Assembly: GCA_934436435.1 (NCBI GenBank)
Contig: CAKSAN010000009.1
Coordinates: 1 to 64,000, forward strand
Length of the DNA: 64,000 nt
DNA from: an uncultured Acetatifactor sp.
GTDB lineage: Bacteria > Bacillota > Clostridia > Lachnospirales > Lachnospiraceae
Reading direction: 5' to 3'
Shown piece after piece: positions 9,395 through 18,447 of the stretch. The notes under the pieces are model-generated. The model did no database searches. It worked only from the letters and a program-made list of their open reading frames with translations, and was not told the origin of the DNA. The stretch's first letter is position 1, and the number at the start of each line of letters is the position of its first letter. The translations under genes were made by a program, and so were the position numbers.

Positions 9395-10789
9395 CTAATT
9401 GTTGATAATCATAGCAGCATCGATTTTCACTGTTTCGTCTGTTACGGTAATATTTCCCCCCGCATCATTGATAAACTGTATCCGGGATCCCGCTGTCACA
9501 CTCATCATTCCATCCGTGCTGAAACACACTGCCTCCGCCGCGCTGATTTCAATGTCATCATCGGTAACAATTTCGGCGTTTCCATCATTTGTCAGGGTGA
9601 CAGTTCCTTTATTTCCGCCAACGGCCATCTGTATTCCGCCTTCTATAAATCGGACAGCCTTTCCATCCGGCATGGTAATATCCTTCAGATCAGGCCTGCT
9701 CATCGGACTGTCAGATGCAGGCGACGAATCTCCCTGAATATTTGCAATGGCATAGCTCTCCTTCTCATCTGCGGTGGGGAAGAAAATCCTTACCGGATCC
9801 CCCGGTCTGGGCATGCAATACCATCCACTTCCATCCGGAGATGCTGCCACTGTAGAAAAGGGGAAAAAATACTTTTTCCTGTAATTTGCCAAAGCATCCG
9901 TCTCTAATTGTGCCTGAAGCCGGTTCCTGCTGACGGCCGTAACCACCCCGTTTATGGATACTCCACCGAGGAACGGATTGTAATATTTCAGTTTCCTCAG
10001 TCCCTCTGCAAAATACAGATAATATCTGCTGACAAAAAGTCCCTGCCGGAAAAATCTTTCGATTTTTCCGATATACAGTTCTTTCCCTTTGAAAAGCACT
10101 TTTTCTCCCAATGGAAGAATGTCATATGTCTCTATCTGATAGCAGATCTGCCCTTTCAGTCCTTTTTTTGTCTCTCTGGGCGCAGCATTACGATGCAGAA
10201 CATAGGGAAGCAGATCCCAGTCTGCATCCTCCTCTGTATCCATCAATCCTACTCTCAGATAAATTCCCGGTTCATTGCCTGCAATATACGCACTGGCACC
10301 ATACGCGGAAAGAACACGGTTCAGAAATTCCCAATCCGTTTCCTGATACTGCACCATGATCTGCCCTAATGCCTTATCTTCTATAGAGAACAGAATCTGA
10401 CTTTGCGAATAAGGCTCCAATATCTTTTGAATTAACTGGTGGGAGGTCATGGCTACGTCCTGAAAAGACCGGTTCCTTACTGTAAGATCCATCTGATAGC
10501 TTTCCGTCAGTGCCTCCAGATGCAGCACACACCTTCCTCCCTGAGCCTTTACTTCCATACAGGTCACCGTGCCGTAAAACAACGGTTTTATGGTCTCTCC
10601 GAGCATTACAAATAATCCGATATGACCATCTTCCTCGTACAGAAGATAATCCTTCAGTTCCTCCTGCGTCTCTGCATCTGCGGAAAGGAATCCGTGCTTC
10701 CCGGGATTTTCACTGATGCAGCATGTCAAAACCGACAGACGCGTACTTCCCAGTATCAGAAAAAGACTCCCATAGGTAATCGCATCCAT
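9395..10789 (-). CDS. VgrG-like spike protein 1
   Basis: A 464-residue protein preceded by GGGAGGGAGC. Its VgrG/Pvc8-type N-terminal half contains MTSHQLIQKILEPYSQSQ and QYQETDWEFLNRVLSAYG. An OB-like segment with SGWYCMPRPGDPVRIFFP follows, then a beta-helix needle of short alternating strands ending KIDAAMIINN. It differs from VgrG-like protein 2 in the terminal needle and in the NEPGIYLRVGLMD segment, so the two may carry different cargo or form a mixed trimer. It lies 17 bases after the 204-residue unknown gene. The VgrG family call is strong; stoichiometry and cargo are unknown. Confidence 0.8.
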   Translation of the reverse strand: MDAITYGSLFLILGSTRLSVLTCCISENPGKHGFLSADAETQEELKDYLLYEEDGHIGLFVMLGETIKPLFYGTVTCMEVKAQGGRCVLHLEALTESYQMDLTVRNRSFQDVAMTSHQLIQKILEPYSQSQILFSIEDKALGQIMVQYQETDWEFLNRVLSAYGASAYIAGNEPGIYLRVGLMDTEEDADWDLLPYVLHRNAAPRETKKGLKGQICYQIETYDILPLGEKVLFKGKELYIGKIERFFRQGLFVSRYYLYFAEGLRKLKYYNPFLGGVSINGVVTAVSRNRLQAQLETDALANYRKKYFFPFSTVAASPDGSGWYCMPRPGDPVRIFFPTADEKESYAIANIQGDSSPASDSPMSRPDLKDITMPDGKAVRFIEGGIQMAVGGNKGTVTLTNDGNAEIVTDDDIEISAAEAVCFSTDGMMSVTAGSRIQFINDAGGNITVTDETVKIDAAMIINN

Positions 10790-10806
10790 ACGCTGCTCCC
10801 TCCCTT

Positions 10807-11421
10807 CTAACGGTTCATTTCCTCAATCACATGCACCATTGCCTCCAGCAACAGTCCCATGCCTTTTTGCTCTTCCTCCGGGCAATTCAGATTTCCCGCA
10901 TATATCCTGCCGCCTTTTTTCAACCGAAAGACGATGTTAAAAAGACGTCCTCTGGATGTAGGCGCCGTATAGCAGAAATATTCCATATTTCCTACCACCG
11001 CCTTTTTCCCGGGCTTAATGTATATGTGCATATCCTTCATGGCTTCTTTGGTCTGCTCGATCCATTTGTTCAGAGGCATCTTCACTTTTGTGCAAGGTGC
11101 ATCAGATACATTAAAAACAACCTTGCGTGCATTGCTTGCCAAAAGAATCATTCCGGCTTCATTTTGCTCCACATCATAGAAATTTTTAATAAAAGGAACC
11201 GTCAGCCGTCCTTCCAACAGGTCCTTCGGTTCAAACTCCAGCAACAATGTATAGAGATACTGTCGTCCGCTTCGTATCCCCTCTATCATCTCCTCCAGCG
11301 TATAAGTAATCCGCTCTCTGGGATCATACTGTTTTCGCAGGCGTTCTCTTTCCTCCTGTTCTTCCCGTTCCCGCTGCTCTCTGATAAACCGTGCTATGGA
11401 CAAATCCATTTCGTTTTCCAT
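10807..11421 (-). CDS. Unrecognised 204-residue CIS-operon protein, possible DcrB/EagR-like chaperone
   Basis: The start is set at the ATG at 11421, preceded by AAGGAGGCGGCAGG; the frame extends further upstream but would overlap the previous gene. Residues 1 to about 35 form a highly charged helix rich in Arg and Glu. A beta-rich domain follows and ends in two strands and a long helix (IVFRLKKGGRIYAG then MGLLLEAMVHVIEEMN). That strand-strand-helix ending is reminiscent of DcrB/PsbP-fold EagR chaperones, which protect hydrophobic segments of Rhs effectors. This is only a shape resemblance. The gene sits immediately before the two VgrG genes. I do not recognise the family with confidence. Confidence 0.6.
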   Translation of the reverse strand: MENEMDLSIARFIREQREREEQEERERLRKQYDPRERITYTLEEMIEGIRSGRQYLYTLLLEFEPKDLLEGRLTVPFIKNFYDVEQNEAGMILLASNARKVVFNVSDAPCTKVKMPLNKWIEQTKEAMKDMHIYIKPGKKAVVGNMEYFCYTAPTSRGRLFNIVFRLKKGGRIYAGNLNCPEEEQKGMGLLLEAMVHVIEEMNR

Positions 11422-11449
11422 GCCTGCCGCCTCCTTTTCCCTCACACCG

Positions 11450-12223
11450 TTAAAGCATGAGCAATGTTCCCTCTTTCTTTCGGGTCTGACCGGGAATCTC
11501 TTCCCTTCCGCCCGCTTCACGCAGAATTCTCTTCAATGCGCCATACATCTGCATATTTGTGTATTCCTTACTCTGCCTCAGCCTTGCATGAAGATAGGCA
11601 CGGACCGCCTCATAAGGCATGGCTTCCTTCCTTTGCAGACATTGGAGACAGAATGCACAATCCCACGGATCTGTCACAGCATACTTTAATAATTCTCTTG
11701 CAAAGCTCTTTAAAATCTGCGGCCAGATGCCGGGATGATCCGGTGCGGCATAAGGCGCGTAAATACGATTCACCGTATCAAATTCGGTCTCGTAATCATA
11801 AAAGTCCACATAGTCTGAGCGAAGTCTTGCTCCCGCCTGAAGTTTAAACCGTGCAAGCTCCAGTTCCTGTTCTGCATCCGGCTCCTGTTCATCCACAATG
11901 ATTTGTGACAAATACTCTTCACCGCCGCTGCCGATGGTCTTATCCCAGAAATGTACCTTTACATATGCCATTTTTCCTTCTGCTTTACACGTAACAGGAT
12001 ATGGTCTCTCCAGAAAATAGGGCACACCTTTGTAACACAATATTCCCGGCAGAAGAATCAGCCCTGTCTCCGTTCCCGTAATGTCACATCCATACAGAAT
12101 TCCATCACTGTAATTCTGATACTGAAATCCAAACAGGCTTCTGGGAAAATCCCTGAGATTTTCCAACATCTCTTTTTTTAAAAGTCTTTTGGGTTCAAAC
12201 ACAGGATAAATATTCTGAAACAT
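11450..12223 (-). CDS. Unrecognised 257-residue CIS-operon protein, candidate baseplate component
   Basis: Begins MFQNIYPVFEPKRLL and is predicted soluble. The first 120 residues are beta-rich with DITGTETGLILLPGILCYKG, which has the feel of phage baseplate or fibre-attachment proteins. The second half is mainly helical, with three cysteines in DPWDCAFCLQCLQ and an Arg/Gln-rich helix (AVRAYLHARLRQSKEYTN). There is no signal peptide or membrane segment. It lies 11 bases from its upstream neighbour and 28 from the next gene, so it is co-transcribed with the spike genes. Baseplate membership is inferred only from position. Confidence 0.55.
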   Translation of the reverse strand: MFQNIYPVFEPKRLLKKEMLENLRDFPRSLFGFQYQNYSDGILYGCDITGTETGLILLPGILCYKGVPYFLERPYPVTCKAEGKMAYVKVHFWDKTIGSGGEEYLSQIIVDEQEPDAEQELELARFKLQAGARLRSDYVDFYDYETEFDTVNRIYAPYAAPDHPGIWPQILKSFARELLKYAVTDPWDCAFCLQCLQRKEAMPYEAVRAYLHARLRQSKEYTNMQMYGALKRILREAGGREEIPGQTRKKEGTLLML

Positions 12224-12234
12224 TTTCTCTCCCT

Positions 12235-12945
12235 TCAGCAGATCGCGATCTCCCCGATCCGCATCGTCTCTTCTACTCCGATTATCCCGAAATGATATTC
12301 ATAAAAGATTTCCACCCGATACCGGATGTCCAGAAACGTATCGATCAGGAATCGGATCCTCTGCTCCAGGTTCCGCTCTCTCTTCCATCCGGTATAGATC
12401 AGAATCTCATCCGGATAGGCGTTGTTGTGGTAGACGATGCTGTCCGCCACCAGGCCATGAACCATATCCAGAAAAACCGGCAGGACACTGCCTGTCCGGA
12501 AGCTGTTCAGCCATCCGCCCAGCAATATCTCCTGCTCTTTGCTGCTCATTGACCGGAATACGTTTCCTGCTATTTCTCCGAAGTTTCCGTCCTGAATCTC
12601 CTTTGCAAGAAGTCTCTTGTGGTAATCTTCCCTTGTCATGCCCATCCTGATATCATTCTGTGCCAGCATATGCAGGCATAAATTTGTCAGACTTTCCCGC
12701 AGTGAGGGGAACTCTGCCTCATCCGGTGGAAACATTTCACAGAATATGTCATAAAAGCGATAATAGGTATTCACCTCTATGTTGATGTCTTCCGGCTGCT
12801 CCTCTTCTCCCAGCCAGGTCTGGTTGAGACAGGGCAGGGACAGTTCCATATACCCACTGCCCTGTGGCGCATGGACAAACCGAAGTCTCTCTTCCGGAAT
12901 CTGCTCCTTTTTCGCTTCCAATAGTACTTCCCAGAGGTACCTCAT
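12235..12945 (-). CDS. Unrecognised 236-residue CIS-operon protein
   Basis: Begins MRYLWEVLLEAKK and overlaps the preceding gene through an ATGA start-stop junction at 12942-12945, implying translational coupling. It is a soluble acidic protein with a helical middle (LRESLTNLCLHMLAQNDIRMG) and a strongly conserved-looking C-terminus: ILIYTGWKRERNLEQRIRF followed by alternating strands FYEYHFGIIGVEE. No known domain is recognisable. Size, solubility and position between the Hsp70-like gene and the spikes are compatible with a baseplate or tube-initiator subunit, but no sequence motif proves it. Confidence 0.55.
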   Translation of the reverse strand: MRYLWEVLLEAKKEQIPEERLRFVHAPQGSGYMELSLPCLNQTWLGEEEQPEDINIEVNTYYRFYDIFCEMFPPDEAEFPSLRESLTNLCLHMLAQNDIRMGMTREDYHKRLLAKEIQDGNFGEIAGNVFRSMSSKEQEILLGGWLNSFRTGSVLPVFLDMVHGLVADSIVYHNNAYPDEILIYTGWKRERNLEQRIRFLIDTFLDIRYRVEIFYEYHFGIIGVEETMRIGEIAIC

Positions 12946-14258
12946 ACCAATATTCCCCCACAGTCATATTCCGGATAGATCCGCTGTACCTCAGATACCA
13001 GAAAACTCAGAATATCTCTCTGCAGCCACCTCTCCTGTTTTCCCGGTTGGAAATAGAGAACCAGTTTCTTCTGCGTTGATCTGAGCCGGATCTCATCCGG
13101 AATAAAGCAGTTCACCGCGTATGTCTCCCTATTGCCCGGAAAGTCGTCCTCTACCTGACAGTCCTGATAACGTACATAATCCTCCAGCCCGAATCCCTTT
13201 ATGAAATGCGCCAGCTCTGTTTTGGTCCTGATCTGCTGGTTCCACTTTCTCTGGTATTTCTCTGCAAAGCTTTCTTCCCGGCCGTTTCCCATGATGGGAA
13301 AGGTATAGCGGTCTATCTTCTGCTCCTGGGAAGAACGGATCTGATAGATCCCCCATTTTTTTGCTTCACCGGTTTTGCATACGATTCTTAATCTTTCCCC
13401 TTCCTGACTGACACTCTGCACATTCCTGTCATCCTCCACCAGATATGCATGATTTATTCCATGCTTCTTCAGGGAAACGCTGTGTTCATAATTCTGATGG
13501 TCTCCGCAGGGTATGGGGAAACCGATGCTGTCCAGCTCAAGTCTCTGAATATTCCATACCGGAATGACATCTTCTTGAATCATACTGCTGTATTCTCCAA
13601 ACTGGATGGTTACCCGCCTGATTTTCTCTTTGCCGGTAATTCCTTCCGGGAGCCCGGTCACGATCATGTCCGCCATCTTATACAGATAGGGTGCATTGAC
13701 GGTCTGCCAGGGTATGCCGTTTCTGGTAAACAACAGATACAGGTATTCTATTTTTTTCAGATACTCCCGATTTTCCCGCAGACGGATCTCCACCTTCCAT
13801 TCCTTCTCCGGTTCTTCGGTCTCGATGACGCCTTCAAACACAGGCTGCAATGCCAGCAGTTTCTGCTGTTCCAGAAAATCGCAGCGTAACATGACTTTCA
13901 TCAGCCGGAACGCTCCCTCTTCTTCCACCGCCCGCAGAATTTCCTTCATATCATACAGTTTTTCTGCCAGATCACTTTCATCCATTGGTGACAGCAGATG
14001 GTGGGAGGCATCGAAAAATTCCCTCTCCACAATGCCTGTCTTTACATAATAGCGGTTTTTGTCATAGTCCAATTCTTCTTTGATGCGGCGCTCCAATCCC
14101 TCGTACATCTCCCGATTCGTGTCATACAGGGATAAAAAGACTCCTTCCATCAGATTCTTGAAGATCACCCTTTCTTCCAGACTGCTTATGGATTGTATCT
14201 CCTTCTGGATTATCTCTTTCATTACGTCCATGCCGTCTTCCTGACCTGACCACCCCAT
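12942..14258 (-). CDS. Unrecognised 438-residue CIS-operon protein, candidate baseplate wedge
   Basis: The ATG at 14258 follows AGGTGTGCATT; a GTG at 14267 directly after the upstream stop is an alternative. The N-terminal 100 residues are helical and charged (MKEIIQKEIQSISSLEERV), followed by a mixed alpha/beta body. The C-terminus contains VNCFIPDEIRLRSTQKKLVL and ends LVSEVQRIYPEYDCGGILV, which would suit a beta-sandwich with a terminal helix. It has no signal peptide or membrane span. Its length is comparable to large baseplate subunits, but I cannot align it with TssF, TssK or phage gpJ by eye. Function is unknown. Confidence 0.6.
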   Translation of the reverse strand: MGWSGQEDGMDVMKEIIQKEIQSISSLEERVIFKNLMEGVFLSLYDTNREMYEGLERRIKEELDYDKNRYYVKTGIVEREFFDASHHLLSPMDESDLAEKLYDMKEILRAVEEEGAFRLMKVMLRCDFLEQQKLLALQPVFEGVIETEEPEKEWKVEIRLRENREYLKKIEYLYLLFTRNGIPWQTVNAPYLYKMADMIVTGLPEGITGKEKIRRVTIQFGEYSSMIQEDVIPVWNIQRLELDSIGFPIPCGDHQNYEHSVSLKKHGINHAYLVEDDRNVQSVSQEGERLRIVCKTGEAKKWGIYQIRSSQEQKIDRYTFPIMGNGREESFAEKYQRKWNQQIRTKTELAHFIKGFGLEDYVRYQDCQVEDDFPGNRETYAVNCFIPDEIRLRSTQKKLVLYFQPGKQERWLQRDILSFLVSEVQRIYPEYDCGGILV

Positions 14259-14267
14259 AATGCACAC

Positions 14268-16775
14268 CTACTTCCTTCCGTCAAAGAAATTCAGTTCCCA
14301 GGTATCGTCTTCAAAATCGAAGAAGGTTTCTGCACCTTTATATAGTTCCTCTTGATCTCTCAGGATGGGCAGCACCACAAATCCCCAACGTTCCTTGGAA
14401 ACCCATACAAAGAACTTCATCTCTCCCTCTAAAATGATATCTGTTTCTTCCTGAATCACCGTACCCGCATAATCCTCGTCGATCTCCTTCTGGGTAGTCT
14501 TCTCAAATTTAGAAGTGTCATAGGCAAAATGGTATGTCCTGAGCCATTCCCCCTGTTCATCATTAAGATACAGATCCAATTGATTTCCGATGTGGAAACG
14601 GGAAATGTATCCGATCACATTCTGCGTATCCTGACTCTTAATCAGGGTTTTCTCTTCCTTTTCATGGGTATACGCCATAATCTCATAGGGCAGGCTGCCT
14701 ACTCTATAGTTCTCGTTTACCTTCATGTATCCCAGCTTGCAGTTCATAAAGTAAGCAAGTGCTCCCTCCAGACAGCACATTTTCAGTTCCGTCCCTGCAT
14801 CGTCCCGCCGGACACCCTGTATCCGCTTTCCCGGAACATACTGTTTGAGCGCTTCCAGAAACAGTCTCGATTTGCAGGACTGCCCCGTCAGCTTGATCAT
14901 CTCATATTCCGCAAGCTGTCCTTTTTCAAATTTCTGATCGAGAAAACGCTCCATCAGTCCATATATTTCCGGTCTCAATAGTTCCTCTATTTCATGTAAA
15001 TACAGACAGATTTCCAAAGGTCCGGAAATCGTTTCCAGCTGCTCTGCAGCGGATCCGCCATCTCCTTTTCCACAGAAGGAAAGCTTCCATTTATCTAAGA
15101 AGAGATCCTCTCCTTTATTTGTGGATATTTTCAGCCTGTAACAGAATCCGGCTTGAAAAAACAGCTTTTTCACCTGCTCTGCCAGTTCAAAAAGGTAGTA
15201 GTAATTATTCTTGACATAGAAATACTGCTCCCTGCTCCTGCCCTCATACTCCTTAAACCGGGTAGGCAGCCACTTTTCTGCCTGAAGGTATCGTCTCTCC
15301 AGTTCCTCGTAAGCGGATTTGCCTTCCTCTGCGCCCCCTATGAATAAGGCTTCTTTCGTCTGAAATCCCAGTTCTTCCGTCAGACGCAGCTTTAAAAGCT
15401 GAAGAATACGGTAGGTCAGGTTATTTCCGCCCAGATTTGTGTCGCCGTTTTCATAGCGTGTTTCCAGATCAATGATATAGGACACCCTGTTATTCTCAAT
15501 CCGGAACCGCCCGGAAGTTAAATCTGTGGTTCCGCCGCCACAGTCAATCACAAGGGCGTGATACCATCTGCGTTCCTCATATGCCTTTGCCCGGATCATG
15601 CTGTGAATGCTGTGAAACAATACGGCCATTCCCTCGTCCAGCTCGCAGTTCACGGTATATTCCGGAAGCAGTTCCTTGAACACCCGCCGGAACTTCTCTT
15701 TCTGCCGGATCGGTGCCAATAGCTGAATATTGGTAAAGCTGCACTTAAACTGCTGACGCGCCATTTCCAGAAGATGATCCAGATAGGCACGGAGCATCTC
15801 TTTTCTCGGAAACTGATATTTATATCCACTCTTTAATATGACGCTCTCCACCCGGTCTGCATCGCTGATCCACCGCTTGATATCATAAAATACAGCTGCA
15901 TCCTCATCCCGGTAGTTCTGCCTGTTCATCTCCTGTGCATCATAGCCAAACAAAAATTCCGTTTCTCCGCCCGCTTTTTCCTGCACACCGATCACACTGG
16001 GAATAATCGTTTTTCCCTTTGCCGTCGCGATCCGCATACTTCCGTCCGGCAGACAGATTCCCATGGTGGTGTTGGAACTTCCAAAGTCGATCACCAGCGG
16101 CAGATCGGCCTGGGGAATCCGTCTTTCCTGAACATCCAGAAGCGGAATGCGAACAGCCTCCGTATGTCCGGGCGTGAAGACATGATTTCCGTAATAACAG
16201 TCATACAGAAATTCCGAGATTGCTTCATTCGGGAAATACAGAATGGAATACTGATGCTTCTCCAACGGACATACCGGCATCCCTTTTCCCTTAAACAGAT
16301 ACGCCACATCCTCTATTTCCTCTATGTAGAAACAGGTATATATTTTAAATGCCTCATCCACCAGCAGGAGATTTCCGGCGAAAAGCTTTTCCTCAGATTT
16401 GATCCGGTAGCCGTCCAGTTCATTCATTTCCGTATCATGGAAAATCGTAATGGTACCGGGTATATCCACTTCCGGAGTCTCCAGAAAACGGATGACCTGA
16501 TGCTTCAAAAACTCCTGTATGCGTTCCATTCCGCCTTCACAGAATTCTCTGATATGCCGGTATTCCTTCTGTCCCCTGAACCGCATAATCAAACGGATCA
16601 GCCCATCCTTGTCGTCATTTTTGGCAGAAGAAACCACCAGACGCTCTTTTCTGCATATTTCACGCAGGTGAAATGTCGTCATCTTTTCCAGTTCACTCTG
16701 TCTGTAGGTATGTTTCTCCGTCACTCCCTGACTGGGATTCAGGGTATAAGTATACCGGCTCATGCTTTCTCCCAT
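14268..16775 (-). CDS. Hsp70-like (actin-fold) ATPase with N-terminal extension
   Basis: About 835 residues. Starts at 16775 and 16763 both have good sites (AAGGGG and GGGAG). Both ATP phosphate motifs of the Hsp70/actin fold are present: DFGSSNTTMG near 230 and DCGGGTTDL near 420. A GQSCKSRLFLEAL segment resembles the adenosine motif. The first 220 residues are not DnaK-like; they include a short helical region TTFHLREICRKERL that looks SAP-like and then a beta-rich part. The usual substrate-binding EEVD-type tail is absent. The same operon carries a J-domain protein, so an Hsp70/Hsp40 pair devoted to injection-system assembly or recycling is plausible. That role is inferred. Confidence 0.8.
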   Translation of the reverse strand: MGESMSRYTYTLNPSQGVTEKHTYRQSELEKMTTFHLREICRKERLVVSSAKNDDKDGLIRLIMRFRGQKEYRHIREFCEGGMERIQEFLKHQVIRFLETPEVDIPGTITIFHDTEMNELDGYRIKSEEKLFAGNLLLVDEAFKIYTCFYIEEIEDVAYLFKGKGMPVCPLEKHQYSILYFPNEAISEFLYDCYYGNHVFTPGHTEAVRIPLLDVQERRIPQADLPLVIDFGSSNTTMGICLPDGSMRIATAKGKTIIPSVIGVQEKAGGETEFLFGYDAQEMNRQNYRDEDAAVFYDIKRWISDADRVESVILKSGYKYQFPRKEMLRAYLDHLLEMARQQFKCSFTNIQLLAPIRQKEKFRRVFKELLPEYTVNCELDEGMAVLFHSIHSMIRAKAYEERRWYHALVIDCGGGTTDLTSGRFRIENNRVSYIIDLETRYENGDTNLGGNNLTYRILQLLKLRLTEELGFQTKEALFIGGAEEGKSAYEELERRYLQAEKWLPTRFKEYEGRSREQYFYVKNNYYYLFELAEQVKKLFFQAGFCYRLKISTNKGEDLFLDKWKLSFCGKGDGGSAAEQLETISGPLEICLYLHEIEELLRPEIYGLMERFLDQKFEKGQLAEYEMIKLTGQSCKSRLFLEALKQYVPGKRIQGVRRDDAGTELKMCCLEGALAYFMNCKLGYMKVNENYRVGSLPYEIMAYTHEKEEKTLIKSQDTQNVIGYISRFHIGNQLDLYLNDEQGEWLRTYHFAYDTSKFEKTTQKEIDEDYAGTVIQEETDIILEGEMKFFVWVSKERWGFVVLPILRDQEELYKGAETFFDFEDDTWELNFFDGRK

Positions 16776-16797
16776 CTGTTTCCCCTTCCACACATCC

Positions 16798-18447
16798 TTA
16801 TTCTGATTTCTGCTTCTCCGCCTCTGCCGCCTGCGCTTCCTTTGCTGCAATTCCGGCCTGGGCAGCTTCCATCTTTTTATCAATTCCGTCGGCCAGCTCC
16901 GTCAGACCCAGCTGCTTATAGGAGGCCTGGGCCACACGATAAAAGGTAATGGCACTTTCATAACTGCCTTGGGCCAACAGTTCATTTCCCTGATTTTCCA
17001 TATTTATGGCGTTCTGCTGGTCATTTGTCTTCTGATCCTGATCCAGTGCCCGGCTGACCGCCTCTGCTTCGATCTGTTCCTGCAGGCGTTTCTCCGCCTC
17101 TAACTGTTCCTTTTCCAGCGTTTCTTCCGCTGCCATCTGTAACTCCAGTGCTTCCTTCTTTCCATCCATGAAGTAAAGCGCTGCAGCCTTTTCCTTTGCT
17201 TCCTGATAGAGTGCAATGGCGCCTGTCAGATTGTCATACTCCTCTTTTCTCTCTCCCTGAGCAATCAGATCAAACACTTCTATGTACCCTTCCGTCCGGT
17301 TAAGCTGTCCCTCAATATAGGAAAGTCCCACATTTCCGTTTTCCACCGCCATCTGTCTGGCTGCCAGATACAGTTCCTGTGCTTTCTGATATTCCGCTGC
17401 GCTCAATGCTTCATCCGCTAAGATCACCTGCTCTGCCAGTTTCGTATAGGAATCGGCCTCCCGATATTCCTGCTCCTTATGCAGGCTGTCGGCCAGCTTT
17501 TTCGCTGCCTCGTATTCTTCCGCCACTTTCTGGAAGTTACTGCAGGCAAGGTACTCCTCACCGCTTTCCATATACTGCAACAGGGACTGCGTTTTGTTCT
17601 GAATACTGCGGTACCGCAGAAACAGGGTCACGCCGACGGTAATCACCACCAACAGAACAGGCAGGACGATCATCAGAACCTTTTTGACGGAAACCGGTTT
17701 TTTCGGAGACTGATACACCTTGTTTACAGCGGTCACAGCCATGGAGTAATTGTCGATACTTCTACTGTTCTGCTCCATCAGGATACAGTCTTCCACCTGA
17801 TCCAGAATATCCTTTGTCTCTTTGGCGTCATTGACGATCCGCAGGAGTTCCTGCTCTCCACACTGTTCCCATACGCCTCTGGTAAGCTGTATCAGGAGAT
17901 CTCCTGCTTCCAGCTTCTTTTTCCGGGAAATCTGTATCTCCGGCTTTCCTCTTTCCCCCAGAAAGGAATAAAGATTGTTGCGCTCTTCATGCCTTGCGGC
18001 CTCATCCAGCAGGATCCGTTCCTGTTCCAGCAGATTCTGCGTCAGCGACTGGTCCTTCGTCTGTTCCAGAATCCGGGCGTTCCGGATCAGGTACAGACGG
18101 CTGTTGCCCACATGACAATAGCGAAGCGTCCGGTAGTCGGTCACTGCCACCACCACAGCAACCTTTAAATGCATTCCCGCTCTTTGCTTCAGGAGCTCTG
18201 TATGTGCTCTGAGCAGATATCGCCGGAGAGTGCCCTTTCCCATCGTGGGTGCTTCCGTAAAGTCACGGATAATACTGTCTACTACCAATCTTGCACTGTT
18301 AACGGCCGGTTCGTCATCCAGACTGTCCGCCAATACATAGCAGGCAAAATCATCCATCTCCACATAACCGAAATAGTCTCGGTTAGAGAGCTTCTGTCCC
18401 TCTTCTGATATATGAAGCGTCTGAAAATCAGAATTGATTCGTCTCAT
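16798..18447 (-). CDS. Membrane PP2C-like pseudophosphatase with C-terminal helical repeats
   Basis: A 549-residue protein whose ATG follows the upstream stop directly, with GGAGGC in the end of the previous gene. Residues 1-245 follow the PP2C fold, but catalytic motifs are altered: DSLDD at 41 replaces DGxGG, VGNSR at 113 replaces VGDSR, and LTRG at 188 replaces SDG. Only the final IDNYS motif at 231 is normal. A single membrane span covers about 256-278. The rest is a long alpha-helical coiled coil or TPR-like region (repeated A-E-Y-Q-K-A patterns). Loss of metal-binding aspartates suggests a binding, not catalytic, role. The C-terminal part would lie outside the cell if the PP2C-like part is cytosolic. 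Confidence 0.75.
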   Translation of the reverse strand: MRRINSDFQTLHISEEGQKLSNRDYFGYVEMDDFACYVLADSLDDEPAVNSARLVVDSIIRDFTEAPTMGKGTLRRYLLRAHTELLKQRAGMHLKVAVVVAVTDYRTLRYCHVGNSRLYLIRNARILEQTKDQSLTQNLLEQERILLDEAARHEERNNLYSFLGERGKPEIQISRKKKLEAGDLLIQLTRGVWEQCGEQELLRIVNDAKETKDILDQVEDCILMEQNSRSIDNYSMAVTAVNKVYQSPKKPVSVKKVLMIVLPVLLVVITVGVTLFLRYRSIQNKTQSLLQYMESGEEYLACSNFQKVAEEYEAAKKLADSLHKEQEYREADSYTKLAEQVILADEALSAAEYQKAQELYLAARQMAVENGNVGLSYIEGQLNRTEGYIEVFDLIAQGERKEEYDNLTGAIALYQEAKEKAAALYFMDGKKEALELQMAAEETLEKEQLEAEKRLQEQIEAEAVSRALDQDQKTNDQQNAINMENQGNELLAQGSYESAITFYRVAQASYKQLGLTELADGIDKKMEAAQAGIAAKEAQAAEAEKQKSE

